From positions 1 to 12,608 of the forward strand of contig CALMRM010000091.1 in assembly GCA_937871605.1 (NCBI GenBank): a stretch of 12,608 nt of DNA. The letters run 5' to 3'. The translations under genes were made by a program, and so were the position numbers. Numbering within the stretch: the stretch's first letter is position 1; every line of letters starts with the position of its first letter. Source of the stretch: an uncultured Terriglobus sp. GTDB lineage: Bacteria; Acidobacteriota; Terriglobia; Terriglobales; Acidobacteriaceae. Below the pieces are notes generated by a model. That model ran no database searches, was not told where the DNA came from, and saw nothing but the letters and a program-made list of their open reading frames with translations. This document shows positions 1 to 9,094 of the stretch, piece after piece.

Positions 1-239
1 TCAGCACCATGGTCAGCATGATGCAGGTCGGCCTCGATATGGCACCCACACCGACGCAGATCACCACGTGGCAGCTTGACTGCAACAACCTGAACCGAAC
101 CAATGAAGCGTGGCGGACCGCGCAAAAAGAAATCACTGACTTCAATACGATGCTGGTAAAAAATCATCTGCAGGAACTTAAGCCGGTGAACACCCACATG
201 ACCGACGAATCGTGCAAAGTCAAAATCGGTACAAGCTGA
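1..239 (+). CDS. C-terminal end of a probable BNR/VPS10-type secreted protein (5' end outside window)
   Basis: The reading frame is open from the first bases of the window to a TGA at 237-239, so this is the 3' end of a gene that starts upstream. The visible residues read as a helical tail. The run around 'MAPTPTQITTW' followed by an 'AW...EITDFNTML' stretch parallels the tail of the BNR protein encoded at 1021-4239, where 'AAPTAAQIEAY' is followed by 'QWEDLTKTDIKALNEAL'. I infer that it is the C-terminal coiled or helical segment of a second protein of the same family. The catalogued propeller part is not in the window, so the assignment rests on this tail similarity alone. It is on the same strand as the downstream cluster and about 85 bases before the ferric-reductase-like gene. 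It could instead be an unrelated protein with a similar helical end. Confidence 0.55.
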   Translation, partial: STMVSMMQVGLDMAPTPTQITTWQLDCNNLNRTNEAWRTAQKEITDFNTMLVKNHLQELKPVNTHMTDESCKVKIGTS

Positions 240-323
240 GCACGCCCGATTCGCAGGAGCTTGATTATCAACTGAGAATGTGGCGAAGCTGGTGAGACTG
301 CTCCGCTTGGACGCCTCGTTATA

Positions 324-929
324 GTGATGCGTATGACGTTGCTGGATCTGTGCTCGTACCTTGGTCTTGGCGCTGTGGGTGCGGCGACGGCCAACCTGCT
401 GCTCGGCATGCTGCTGTCGCTGCGCTACAGTCCTGTGCGATTGTGGCCGCATCGCCGCATCAATGTCTTTCGGCTTCATAACTGGACGGCGTACTTCGCG
501 CTTTTTTTCACACTGACACATCCGCTGGTGCTGCTCTTCGTCAAGGAGCGGCACTTTGGATGGTTCGATATTGTGTTTCCCATCCGGTCGCCGCTGCAGC
601 CGAAGCTGAACATGGCGGGTGCAGGTGCGCTGTATTTGGTGCTCTTTACCGTGGTGACTTCGCTGCTGCGCACGTCGATCGGCCAGCGCGCCTGGCGCAA
701 TCTGCATTACCTGGTGTTCCCGGCAGCGGTGCTGCTGTTCTGGCACAGCATCGGGACGGATCCTGCGCTGAAGGACGGCAACCCGGATCTGCTGGATGGC
801 GGTAAGGTTTTCATCGAGGTCTGCGCCTTCCTGTCAGCCGTTGCCATCGGCGGACGCGTGTGGAGGCGCGGCCGCGGCTTTCGGCCACCTGCAGGCAACC
901 TGGCAAAAAGCAGCCGCGGTGCGGCCTAA
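324..929 (+). CDS. Ferric reductase-like transmembrane heme protein
   Basis: This is a 201-residue integral membrane protein of the ferric-reductase-like transmembrane family (the group that includes YedZ/MsrQ and the NOX membrane core). Hydrophobic segments lie at about residues 7-33, 54-73, 98-116, 127-144 and 162-176. Two histidine pairs sit in facing helices: H52 and H66 ('LHNW', 'LTHPL'), and H128 and H141 ('LHYL', 'FWHS'). Spacings of 14 and 13 residues are as expected for two b-type hemes. There is no FAD/NAD-binding domain, so it needs a partner for electrons, and none is visible. A GTG at 324 and ATGs at 327 and 333 are all possible starts. No clear Shine-Dalgarno decides between them, and an in-frame TGA at 273-275 limits extension. 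The tail is basic (RVWRRGRG) and probably cytoplasmic. The family call is firm; the physiological role (iron reduction or quinone-linked electron transfer) is open. Confidence 0.85.
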   Translation: MMRMTLLDLCSYLGLGAVGAATANLLLGMLLSLRYSPVRLWPHRRINVFRLHNWTAYFALFFTLTHPLVLLFVKERHFGWFDIVFPIRSPLQPKLNMAGAGALYLVLFTVVTSLLRTSIGQRAWRNLHYLVFPAAVLLFWHSIGTDPALKDGNPDLLDGGKVFIEVCAFLSAVAIGGRVWRRGRGFRPPAGNLAKSSRGAA

Positions 930-1020
930 CGCGTGTCCGTTCCGTATACTGCGCATAACCGAACACTCATCACCACAGACGTTCCCCGCCCAACATGGCA
1001 CGGGGTTCGATGGAGCACCC

Positions 1021-4000
1021 ATGACGTATCGTTGCCGCCTGCTTTGCACCGCAGCCTCACTTGTCGTTGCCGTGCTGACCGTGCCGGACGTCTCACTATT
1101 TGCGCAGCGCGTGGATGCGGATGCGAAGCTGTATTCCGACATGAAGTGGCGTGAGATCGGACCCATGCGTGCCGGTCGGACGCGTGCGCTGGCGGGCGTT
1201 CCCAGCCAGCCCGCCACGTTCTACTTTGGCGCGGTGAATGGCGGCGTGTGGAAGACAACCGATGCAGGTGCCACCTGGCAAAGCCTGTGGGATGAACAAT
1301 CGAGTGGCTCCATTGGCGCGATTGCCGTAGCTGAAAGCGATCCAAACGTGGTCTATGTGGGCAGCGGCGAAGGCCTCGCGCGGCCTGATCTTTCGACCGG
1401 AGACGGCGTTTACAAGTCGACCGATGCCGGCAAGACCTGGACGAACCTGGGCCTGCGCGACGGCCAGCAGATTGGTGGCCTGGCCATTGATCCGAAGAAC
1501 GCGAACCGCGTTTTTGTTGCGGTTACCGGTCATCCCTACGGGCCCAACAAAGAACGCGGCCTGTACCGCACGACCGACGGTGGCAAGACGTTCAAGCAGG
1601 TGCTGTTCGTCAACGATCACACCGGTGCAAGCGATGTGCAGATCGATCCGCAGAACCCGAACATTGTTTATTGCGGCATGTGGCAGCGGCAGGAAGGCCC
1701 GTGGGAAAACGGTGCATGGTCGGGTACTGACGGCGGCTTTTTCCGCTCGGCTGACGGCGGTGAGACGTGGACCAAGCTGACCGGCCACGGGCTGCCTGAC
1801 GACATTATCCAGGTGAATGCGACCATTGCGCCGAGCGATTCACACCGTGTCTATGCCGCCATTGCTACGCAAAAGGGTGGCGTTGGCATCTACCGTTCCG
1901 ACGATGAGGGCATGAACTGGGTGCATGCCCCGGTGGACGACAACCGTGCGGAGGCGCGCATTGGTGGTGGCGACGTACCCGTGCCAAGGGCTGACCCGAA
2001 GGATTCCAACACGCTCTATGTTGCCAGCGTGGTGACGTGGCGCTCGACCGATGCCGGCAAAAGCTGGTTCGGCCTGCGTGGCGCGCCGGGTGGCGATGAC
2101 TATCAGAACGTCTTCGTCAACCCGAACAACACAAAGATTATTGCCTTGGCCAGCGATCAGGGCGTCATCATCTCGCAGAACGCTGGTGAGACCTGGACGC
2201 AGTGGTTCAACCAGGCGACCGCGCAGGTGTACCACGTGACCGCAGATAATGCGTGGCCTTACCGTGTGTGCGGTGGCCAGCAGGACAGCGGCAGTGCCTG
2301 CGTTCTAAGCCGCAGCAACGACGGCCGTATCACGTTCCATGACTGGCATCCGGCAGGCATTGAGGAGTACGGCTATGCAGCGCCCGATCCGCTGGACCCT
2401 GACATCGTCTACGGCGGCAAGGTGTCTCGGTATGACCGGCGTACCGGCCAGATTCAGAGCGTCGAGCCGAAGCCACTGCGTGGCTATCGTGTATTGCGGA
2501 CGCAACCGCTGCAGTTTTCCCCGGTGGATCCGCACAAGCTGTACTTCGCTGCCAATACGCTCTGGTTGACAGAGAACGGCGGTATGAACTGGAAAGAAGT
2601 CAGCCCCGATCTAAGCCGCGAAACATACGATTTGCCGCCAAACCTGGCGCTCTACAAAGACACCCCAGCCGCAAAGCCGATCCGTCGTGGCGTGATTTAC
2701 GCTCTGGGTCTATCGCCGGTCGACGGCAATCGCCTGTGGGCAGGCACCGATGATGGCCTGATCTGGACGACGCTCGACGCGGGCGGGCACTGGAGTAACG
2801 TGACGCCGCCCGAGATGAAGCCCTTCTGGAAGGTCTTCAACATGGACGCAGGGCATTTCGACGCACAAACCGCTTACGCCGCGATCAACACGCTGCGGCT
2901 CGACGACATGCGACCGCACCTGTTCCGCACGCATGACGGCGGCAAGACGTGGAAGCAGATCAACGATGGCCTGCCGGACGGTGCGGCAACCAGCACTATT
3001 CGCGAAGATCCGAAACGCAAGGGCCTGCTGTACGCGGGTACTGAGACGCAGGTATTTGTCTCGTTTGATGATGGCGATCACTGGCACTCACTTCGATTGA
3101 ACATGCCACCTAGTTCGGTCCGCGACCTTCAGGTAAAGGACGACGATCTGATTGCAGGCACGCATGGTCGTGGATTTCTCATCCTCGACAATGTGACGCC
3201 GCTTCGCCAGATCGCTGCGCGCACCGCGGACGAGCCGTTGCACCTGTACGTGCCGCAAGTGGCCACGCGCGTCCGCAATGACATGAATCCTCCGACTCCA
3301 TGGGTACCGGATATGGCCACCGGCCAGAATCCGCCGGACGGCGCAATGATCGACTACACGGTCGGGCCTAAATTTGCGGGCGTGCTGACGCTTGAGATTC
3401 TCGACAGCAAGGGTGCCGTAGTGAATCGCGTAAAGAGCAACGATCCGGTATCGCCGCTGGACCCGCGCTATCCCGATCCGACGCTGTGGGCGCGTGCGCC
3501 GCGCGTGCTTTCAACGGCCGCAGGGCACCATCGCTTCCTGTGGGACATGCAGTACGCGCAGGTACCTGGCATGTCGACCGGGCCAGATGCAGAAATGGCG
3601 GTGCCGCACGATACGCCGTCCGTTTCTACCGCGCCTTGGGTCATGCCGGGCACGTACACGGTTCGTTTGATAGCTGGCGGTAAGACGCTTTCTGAGCCAC
3701 TGGTGGTCCGGATGGATCCCCGTGTAAAGACTAGCGTTGCCGATCTGCAGGCACAGTTCGACGCGGCCAAGTCCATGTATGACGACATGCTGAAGGCCAC
3801 CGCCGTTCTGCATGAGGGCACGATCCTGCGCGGCCAGTTGAAGGCTCGTAGCGGTCAGCAGCCGGTGCAGAACGCCGACGCGGGCTTTCAGTCCAAGCTC
3901 GACCGCGTGCTCGGTGCGGAAGCACCCGGGCGCGGTGGTGGTGGACGCGGAGGACCGGCCGGACCGCCCACGCTGGCTTCGCTGCGGCTGACGTTGTCGC

Positions 4001-4239
4001 GGCTGGAGCACCAAATCGAAAACGCCGACGCCGCGCCAACTGCTGCGCAGATCGAGGCGTACAAGACAACAGCGGCTGCCATGCCGGCGCTGATGCAGCA
4101 GTGGGAAGACCTGACAAAAACCGACATAAAGGCGCTGAACGAAGCGCTTGCACGCGAACACCTGGCCACGCTGTCCCTCGATACCTTTCGCATCGATCAC
4201 GATGTGGAAGACCAGATTGAGATGGGCGATGACGAATAA
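1021..4239 (+). CDS. Secreted BNR/VPS10 (sortilin-like) beta-propeller protein
   Basis: This is a 1072-residue exported protein built from Asp-box (BNR) repeats. I chose the ATG at 1021 because a GGAG at 1012-1015 precedes it by five bases and it opens a signal peptide (hydrophobic residues 11-22, likely cleavage after 'SLFA' at residue 28). The frame stays open back to 796, but that extension overlaps the previous gene and reads as non-protein sequence. About eleven Asp-box motifs of the S/T-x-D-x-G-x-T-W type are visible, among them KTTDAGATW, KSTDAGKTW, RTTDGGKTF, RSADGGETW, RSTDAGKSW and RTHDGGKTW. They indicate two seven-bladed propellers over roughly residues 45-740. A beta-rich domain, a glycine-rich linker (GRGGGGRGG) and a helical tail follow. 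Annotators often call such proteins glycosyl hydrolases, but Asp boxes are structural and I see no catalytic pair. It precedes a TonB receptor by 82 bases, which suggests work on an extracellular polymer or peptide. Confidence 0.9.
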   Translation: MTYRCRLLCTAASLVVAVLTVPDVSLFAQRVDADAKLYSDMKWREIGPMRAGRTRALAGVPSQPATFYFGAVNGGVWKTTDAGATWQSLWDEQSSGSIGAIAVAESDPNVVYVGSGEGLARPDLSTGDGVYKSTDAGKTWTNLGLRDGQQIGGLAIDPKNANRVFVAVTGHPYGPNKERGLYRTTDGGKTFKQVLFVNDHTGASDVQIDPQNPNIVYCGMWQRQEGPWENGAWSGTDGGFFRSADGGETWTKLTGHGLPDDIIQVNATIAPSDSHRVYAAIATQKGGVGIYRSDDEGMNWVHAPVDDNRAEARIGGGDVPVPRADPKDSNTLYVASVVTWRSTDAGKSWFGLRGAPGGDDYQNVFVNPNNTKIIALASDQGVIISQNAGETWTQWFNQATAQVYHVTADNAWPYRVCGGQQDSGSACVLSRSNDGRITFHDWHPAGIEEYGYAAPDPLDPDIVYGGKVSRYDRRTGQIQSVEPKPLRGYRVLRTQPLQFSPVDPHKLYFAANTLWLTENGGMNWKEVSPDLSRETYDLPPNLALYKDTPAAKPIRRGVIYALGLSPVDGNRLWAGTDDGLIWTTLDAGGHWSNVTPPEMKPFWKVFNMDAGHFDAQTAYAAINTLRLDDMRPHLFRTHDGGKTWKQINDGLPDGAATSTIREDPKRKGLLYAGTETQVFVSFDDGDHWHSLRLNMPPSSVRDLQVKDDDLIAGTHGRGFLILDNVTPLRQIAARTADEPLHLYVPQVATRVRNDMNPPTPWVPDMATGQNPPDGAMIDYTVGPKFAGVLTLEILDSKGAVVNRVKSNDPVSPLDPRYPDPTLWARAPRVLSTAAGHHRFLWDMQYAQVPGMSTGPDAEMAVPHDTPSVSTAPWVMPGTYTVRLIAGGKTLSEPLVVRMDPRVKTSVADLQAQFDAAKSMYDDMLKATAVLHEGTILRGQLKARSGQQPVQNADAGFQSKLDRVLGAEAPGRGGGGRGGPAGPPTLASLRLTLSRLEHQIENADAAPTAAQIEAYKTTAAAMPALMQQWEDLTKTDIKALNEALAREHLATLSLDTFRIDHDVEDQIEMGDDE

Positions 4240-4321
4240 ATGCCTCTGCTGAGCAAGGGTGTACACGCGATGAATTGTGGCCGCGCGAATAGCCGGGACC
4301 TGACCTGTCTGGAGACTTACG

Positions 4322-7270
4322 ATGCAGTTGATACGCCGGGCCGCGCTGCAGTCCCTCTGCCTGGGTTGCGTGACCCTTGGAAGCTTGCACGCACAAACCG
4401 CGGACACCGCAACACTGCGCGGGCGTGCGGAAGACGCAACCCATGCGGCGATCGCAGGTGCGCAGGTCATGGCCACCAACGGGTTGACAGGCTTTGTTCG
4501 CAGAACCGTGACGGACGGACGGGGACGCTTCTCGCTGGGCGGTCTGCCCGTTGCGGGATCCTATGATGTGACGATCAGCAAGCCGGGTTTCAAAGACGCC
4601 GCAACGCACAACCTGCAGCTTTCGCTAGGCAGTTCCGCGGACCTGAATGTGCTGCTGGCTACGGCAGGGGAGATCGCGAGTATCACCGTCGTTGGCAGCA
4701 CCAACGATGTGCGCATCGATCAGCCCCAGCTCGGCATTCATCTCGGCACGCAGCAGATCCAGGAGACTCCGCTGCTCAATCGCCGCATCACGTATCTGCC
4801 GCTGCTGAATGCCGCGAACCGCCCTGCGATCAACCAGGGTGACATCTTCATGAATCAGAACCTGTTCACGACCAATGGTGCCGGCCGCCGGCAGGCGTAT
4901 TTTGTGGTGGATGGTGCCAACAGCATCGAGAGCTGGGGTCGCCAGACGATCTTCACCAACGTGCCGCAGATGGCTGTAGCCGAGATGACGGTGCTGACCA
5001 ACAGCTTTTCCGCGCAATATGGCGGTAGCACCGGCAGCCTGGTCAACATGGTGACGGCGACCGGTGGTGACCGCTTCCACGGGCAGGTGCTCGAGTTATG
5101 GAAGCCCGCGGAGACAGAGGCTCAGCTGTCCGGATTTACGCTGGCCAACGCAGCCACTGGCAATGACCTGACGAGTGATGTGCTGGGCCAGACCGCGGTT
5201 TCGCTTTCAGGCGCGCTGGACCGCAGCAAACGCACGCACATCTTTGCGGCGGGCGAATACAACCGCGAGGCGAAAGGTTCGCCGGTCACATCGCCGCTGG
5301 CTCCGGGCATCTTCACGGGTCACTACCGCGGATGGCTAGGCACCGTGCGTATCGACCGCCAATGGACGGAACATAACAGCCTGTTTCTGCGCGCGAACAT
5401 CGATCACTTCTCCGACACGAATCCGAACGGCATCGTCGGTGGCGCCAGCCTGCCAACTGTCGCGCGCACGTTTCGTCGCCGCACTTATTCCGGCGTGCTG
5501 GGCGATACGGCTGTTCTTAGCACGCACCTGGTGAACAGCCTGCGTTTGCAGTTCCAGCTTGCCTCGCCCATCACTGAGTTCGATCCGGCTGTCTTCGGTA
5601 CACAGTTTGTGGTGCCCACAACTGCATCCGGAACGTTCACGTCCGGCACATCGCAATCGGCACTGCTGATGAACCGGCAGTATGAGCTGGCAGAGACCCT
5701 GTCATGGAATCGAGGACGCCACCAGGTCACCGTCGGCGGCAACGTGATCGACGCGCATAACGGTGGCAACAGCAAGGAGTTCGGCGGACCGATCTTTCTT
5801 GGTCGCTTCACGTACAACACGTGCAGTTTGGCAGTCGCCGTCTGCGAGAGTTCGACTTACCTGAATAACATCAACAACGTGGCGAATTATCAGCAGAGTT
5901 TCGGCAATGCGAGCTACACAGTGAACGATCAGTTGTGGTCATTGTTCGCGCAGGATGATTACCGCGTTAGCCAGCGAATGACGGTTAACCTTGGCGTGCG
6001 GTACGAGCGGCAGACCTTTACCGATGCGACGTTGAACTTCGCGCCACGCGTCGGCTTTGTCTTCCACACGACAGGGAATGGTGGCGTGGTGTTGCGTGGC
6101 GGGTTTGGCATCTACCATTCACAGATTGTCGACAATGCCGCCGCTAGCTACGCGCTGGGCGAGCCGGCTGGTGTCTTCACCTACACAGCAACAAAGGGTC
6201 AGGTTGGCTTCCCGATCAACGTGGCGGCTGCCCCGTTGCCTGCGTTCCCAGCGGGCGGACTCGTGCCGGTGCGCAGTCTGTATGTGCGTCCTGGACAGCC
6301 TGCGTTCTTGAATCAGTATGTGCCCGCAGCATTGTTGAATGGCTATCCAAATCGGCTGCTGAATCCTTACTCGGAGCAGTGGACGTTCAGCCTGGAGCAC
6401 CGGTTCGCGCCGGGTTGGCTGATGAGCCTGGACTATGTCGGCACGCACACTCTGCGCATCGTGCGCCCGCTGGATGTGGACGGTCCTTCACCCTTTGTAC
6501 GTACCGCGCAAAATCAGACGCGCACGGCGCAGGTCGCAAACTGCACTAGACCCTACTGGATCAGCTTCTATGCAGCGAATCGCGCGACCTGTAGCGCCAC
6601 GGCGGCAAGTAACCCGCAGCCACTCTACAGTGTCATTCAGACCGATGTGAATGACGGCTACCTGCATTACAACGCGCTCGACTTAAATGTCTCCCATGCA
6701 TTCACGCACGGCTTCCAGGTGTTAGGCAGTTACACCTGGTCGAAGACGCTGGATAACGTCGATCCGGATACCACGGCACAGAATCCAAATGACACCAACT
6801 TCCTCGGGCACCAGGAATATGGCTATGCGATCTATGATCAGCGCCACCGCGCGGTCTTCAGCGGGATCTACGACGCGCCGTTCAAGCTACGGGTGGGAGG
6901 CGTCAGCACGCTCGCCAGCAGCCTGCCGTACAACCTGGTCACAGGCACGACCAACAGCGGCAACACCGGCGCAACGACCGACCGGCCTGTGATCAACGGC
7001 GCCGTGGTGGGCCGCAACTCGGGCCGCGGGCGGCCTGGTTACTCACTTGATCCGTTTGTGAGCCGCGCATTTCCGCTATACCGCGAAGCAGTGCAGATCG
7101 ATCTGCGGGCGGAGGCGTTCAACATCCTGAACCATCAGAACTTTGTCGGCTTTAACGGTACGTATGGCAACGGTACGACAGCTCCTGCAACGCTTGGCAC
7201 ACCACTGCCGGGTGTGGCGTCGCAGTTGTCCGCGCGGCAATTTCAGTTCTCCGCGAAACTGAGTTTCTGA
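4322..7270 (+). CDS. TonB-dependent outer-membrane receptor with carboxypeptidase-regulatory-like domain
   Basis: This is a 982-residue outer-membrane receptor of the Oar-like type. The ATG at 4322 has GGAG at 4311-4314 and opens a signal peptide with cleavage expected after residue 24 (SLHA/Q). Residues about 30-113 form a carboxypeptidase-regulatory-like beta domain ('ATLRGRAED...GRFSLGGLPVAG'). A plug follows at about 120-250, with 'FVVDGANSIESWG' and 'FSAQYGGSTGSLVNMVTATGGDRFHG'. The rest is a long beta-barrel ending in aromatic 'QFQFSAKLSF', the usual terminal-strand signature. Length and layout fit a complete protein. It lies 82 bases after the BNR gene and its TGA shares a base with the next start codon, so the three are probably co-transcribed. 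The substrate cannot be read from sequence: acidobacterial members are usually unassigned, with oligosaccharides, peptides or siderophores all possible. No SusD partner gene is visible. Confidence 0.92.
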   Translation: MQLIRRAALQSLCLGCVTLGSLHAQTADTATLRGRAEDATHAAIAGAQVMATNGLTGFVRRTVTDGRGRFSLGGLPVAGSYDVTISKPGFKDAATHNLQLSLGSSADLNVLLATAGEIASITVVGSTNDVRIDQPQLGIHLGTQQIQETPLLNRRITYLPLLNAANRPAINQGDIFMNQNLFTTNGAGRRQAYFVVDGANSIESWGRQTIFTNVPQMAVAEMTVLTNSFSAQYGGSTGSLVNMVTATGGDRFHGQVLELWKPAETEAQLSGFTLANAATGNDLTSDVLGQTAVSLSGALDRSKRTHIFAAGEYNREAKGSPVTSPLAPGIFTGHYRGWLGTVRIDRQWTEHNSLFLRANIDHFSDTNPNGIVGGASLPTVARTFRRRTYSGVLGDTAVLSTHLVNSLRLQFQLASPITEFDPAVFGTQFVVPTTASGTFTSGTSQSALLMNRQYELAETLSWNRGRHQVTVGGNVIDAHNGGNSKEFGGPIFLGRFTYNTCSLAVAVCESSTYLNNINNVANYQQSFGNASYTVNDQLWSLFAQDDYRVSQRMTVNLGVRYERQTFTDATLNFAPRVGFVFHTTGNGGVVLRGGFGIYHSQIVDNAAASYALGEPAGVFTYTATKGQVGFPINVAAAPLPAFPAGGLVPVRSLYVRPGQPAFLNQYVPAALLNGYPNRLLNPYSEQWTFSLEHRFAPGWLMSLDYVGTHTLRIVRPLDVDGPSPFVRTAQNQTRTAQVANCTRPYWISFYAANRATCSATAASNPQPLYSVIQTDVNDGYLHYNALDLNVSHAFTHGFQVLGSYTWSKTLDNVDPDTTAQNPNDTNFLGHQEYGYAIYDQRHRAVFSGIYDAPFKLRVGGVSTLASSLPYNLVTGTTNSGNTGATTDRPVINGAVVGRNSGRGRPGYSLDPFVSRAFPLYREAVQIDLRAEAFNILNHQNFVGFNGTYGNGTTAPATLGTPLPGVASQLSARQFQFSAKLSF

Positions 7271-8481
7271 TGGGCATTGCGCGCAGCGTCGCAAGTTTCG
7301 CTCCACTGGCGATGATTGCCAGTGCGGCCGCACAGACGCAGACTGCATCCATCGCGGGGCGCGTTGTCGACGTGCACAGCAAGGTAGTCCCGCAGGCCCA
7401 GTTGACCGTCCGGAACACCGACATCGGCACCACACGCACCCTACGCGCCGATGGGGCGGGAGCCTTCCGTGTCAGCGGCCTGTCGCCCGGGGCTTACAGT
7501 GTTGAGGCGACCGGCGGCGGCCTGGTGCTGCGACCTGCCGTACGCCTGACGCTCACGCTGGGCAGCAATACGGATCTGCTGCTGCAGATGCGCATTCCGC
7601 CAGCGAAGCAGGGCACCACGGTCACTGCGCGTCAAGCCACAGTCGAAGGCAACACGGTTGCACCTCCAGCCAACACCACAGAGGCCGCCGTCGGCACCTT
7701 TCTGCCTGGCCTGACCATCACCTACCTGCCCAATCGCGATCGCGATTACACGCAGTTCACCACGCAGGCGGCGGGCGCGGAACTAGATGTTGATGGCGCG
7801 AGCCTCTCCATAGCAGGGCAGCGCGGCAGTGCCATCGCGGTTGCGCTGGACGGCACCAGCTTCAAGGATCCGCTGCTTGGCGGGATCCGCGGTGGGCCGG
7901 ATGGCAGCCTCTTTCTGCCGCTGACCGCCGTGCGCGAGTTCGAACTGCTGCGCAGCGGCGTAGACAGCACCGTGGCCGTGACGGGAGCGGCCGTGGTGAA
8001 CGTGGCTACGAAGTTCGGCGTGAACCGTCCACGCGGTGAGGCGTTCTACACTGGTCGTCCCGCAAACTTCACCTCAGAGGATGCCTTCGGACATGGCCTC
8101 GACGGCGAGCAGAACGCCTTCGGCGCATCCTACAGCGGACCCATGCGCAAGGGTCACGCTTTCTACGCCATCAGCGCCGAGCAGGACTTCGTACATGCCG
8201 GACGGTTCGTGCAGTTCGCGCCGCAGTCAGTGCCGCAGCAGTTCCGAGTTGCCACTGATTGCCGGAAGCGGTTCGATGTGCGACACAAAGCTGCAGCCGC
8301 GACTTTCCGCCTCGAACTCCATGTCCGGCCTAATTGCCGCGATGATCTCGTCTACACGCAGTGGCTCTGGGTGCAGTTCTCGCGTGCTTGCAACGTTGAA
8401 TGTCGAGGGCAACATGATCTTCGTCACGGAGGACCAGGCAGCTCAGGATCGCGTCAAGGCCACGGCACGGCACCTGCTTAA
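7270..8481 (+). pseudogene. Truncated TonB-dependent receptor (N-terminus, plug and barrel start only)
   Basis: The ATG at 7270 overlaps the TGA of the preceding receptor (TGATG), an arrangement that favours translational coupling. The first 322 or so residues are a normal receptor. There is a signal peptide with cleavage expected after residue 21 (SAAA/Q), a carboxypeptidase-regulatory-like domain at about 25-112 ('ASIAGRVVD...GAFRVSGLSPGAYSV'), then a plug with 'LDGTSFKDP' and 'AVVNVATKFGVNRPRGEAFY' and a few barrel strands. Family-like sequence stops near base 8230-8240. The remaining roughly 80 codons to the stop at 8481 read antisense through a histidine kinase fragment and out of frame through a GMC oxidoreductase fragment. 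They carry basic, cysteine-containing sequence unlike a barrel. Most of the barrel, including its terminal aromatic strand, is missing, so no functional receptor is expected. If translated, the product might be degraded in the periplasm. Confidence 0.85.
8227..8400 (-). pseudogene. Internal fragment of a CpxA-like sensor histidine kinase, antisense to its surroundings
   Basis: Read on the minus strand, this stretch encodes 'RELHPEPLRVDEIIAAIRP' followed by 'DMEFEAESRGCSFV' and ending 'AISGNSELLRH' before a stop at 8227-8229. This matches the linker between the HisKA dimerisation helices and the HATPase domain in CpxA-type kinases. The family pattern there is an acidic D-x-E-F-E-A-E-x-R-G stretch, then G-x-x-E-L-L-R-x-A leading into the N-box helix. 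The N-box, G boxes, phosphorylated histidine and membrane sensor are all absent, so only some 55 codons of a kinase of about 450 residues survive. The right-hand boundary is uncertain by about 30 bases. Both ends abut unrelated gene remnants on the other strand, so this is filler DNA at a rearrangement junction rather than a gene. Confidence 0.75.
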
Positions 8482-9094
8482 GGGCCGGTGGGCGCAGGTC
8501 AGTTCCTCCGACGTGGCAGAGGTGGCCAGGCACACGCCCACTGGGCTGCGGCAGGCTTACCGCTACAAGGTACAGCACCGGCTACATAATCCTATGCACG
8601 CCAAAATCCTGCTTCGCATTTGGTGTGAGCAGGAACCCACCAGCGGCAGCTCGGTCTCACTCAGTGGCACGCGTGATAGCCTGGTCATGCTCCGCACCCG
8701 CTTGGACTGGCAAATCTCCGACCGGGAACTAGCCACCATGCGGTGCTACATACAGTCAGCGGCACACGCGCTGCAGGGCCTGGCAACGCTGCAGCCGGAC
8801 AGAGCCCTGATGGACGGCACCGGTGACTTTCGTGAGCGCTGCGACGACTGCAACCACCACATGGGCGGGATGCGCATGTCTCCCTGCGAAAGCAGCGGAG
8901 TGGTCGATACCAACTTGCGGCTCTTCGGCACAGCCAACACCTACGTGTGCAGCTCTGCGGTCTTTCCCACCTCCGGCTACTCTAATCCGACGCACACCGT
9001 TCTGGCCTTGGTGGTCCGCTTGGCAGACCACCTCACGCTAGAGACTCCGCTAAAGACGCGGCAGGCAAGGCTTCATGCGGCGAAAGGAAGAACC
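8414..9094 (+). pseudogene. C-terminal fragment of a GMC-family oxidoreductase
   Basis: The frame encodes roughly the last 215 residues of a glucose-methanol-choline oxidoreductase. The substrate-domain part includes 'EQEPTSGSSVSLSGTRDSLVMLRTRLDWQ' split as in the family (serine-rich strand, then LDW). The C-terminal domain has 'CNHHMGGMRMS' (histidines at 8855-8860), 'GVVDTNLRLFGTANTYVCSSA' and 'PTSGYSNPTHTVLALV' (Asn at 8984-8986). The His and the Asn of the NPT motif are the expected catalytic pair, as in fructose and gluconate dehydrogenase-like members. The N-terminal FAD-binding Rossmann fold (GxGxxG) and over half of a normal protein of 500-580 residues are missing, replaced upstream by the kinase fragment. 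The frame has no stop before the aldo/keto reductase start at 9095 and reads straight into it. The ATG at 8414 lies inside the old protein and is not a natural start. It cannot bind FAD and is taken as non-functional. Confidence 0.83.

Noticed and set aside
796..1020. N-terminal extension of the BNR protein to a start at 796
   Set aside because: It overlaps the ferric-reductase-like gene, has no ribosome site, and the ATG at 1021 has GGAG and starts a clear signal peptide.
1096..1788. 230-codon minus-strand open frame within the BNR gene
   Set aside because: It lies opposite Asp-box repeats, has low-complexity shadow composition and no recognisable domain.
1021..4239. Glycoside hydrolase function for the BNR protein
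   Set aside because: Asp boxes mark the propeller fold in many non-hydrolases. I could not identify a catalytic acid pair, so I kept a fold-level call.
3511..4609. Long minus-strand open frames opposite the BNR 3' end
   Set aside because: They are arginine/histidine-rich shadows of a high-GC plus-strand gene with no family motifs or ribosome sites.
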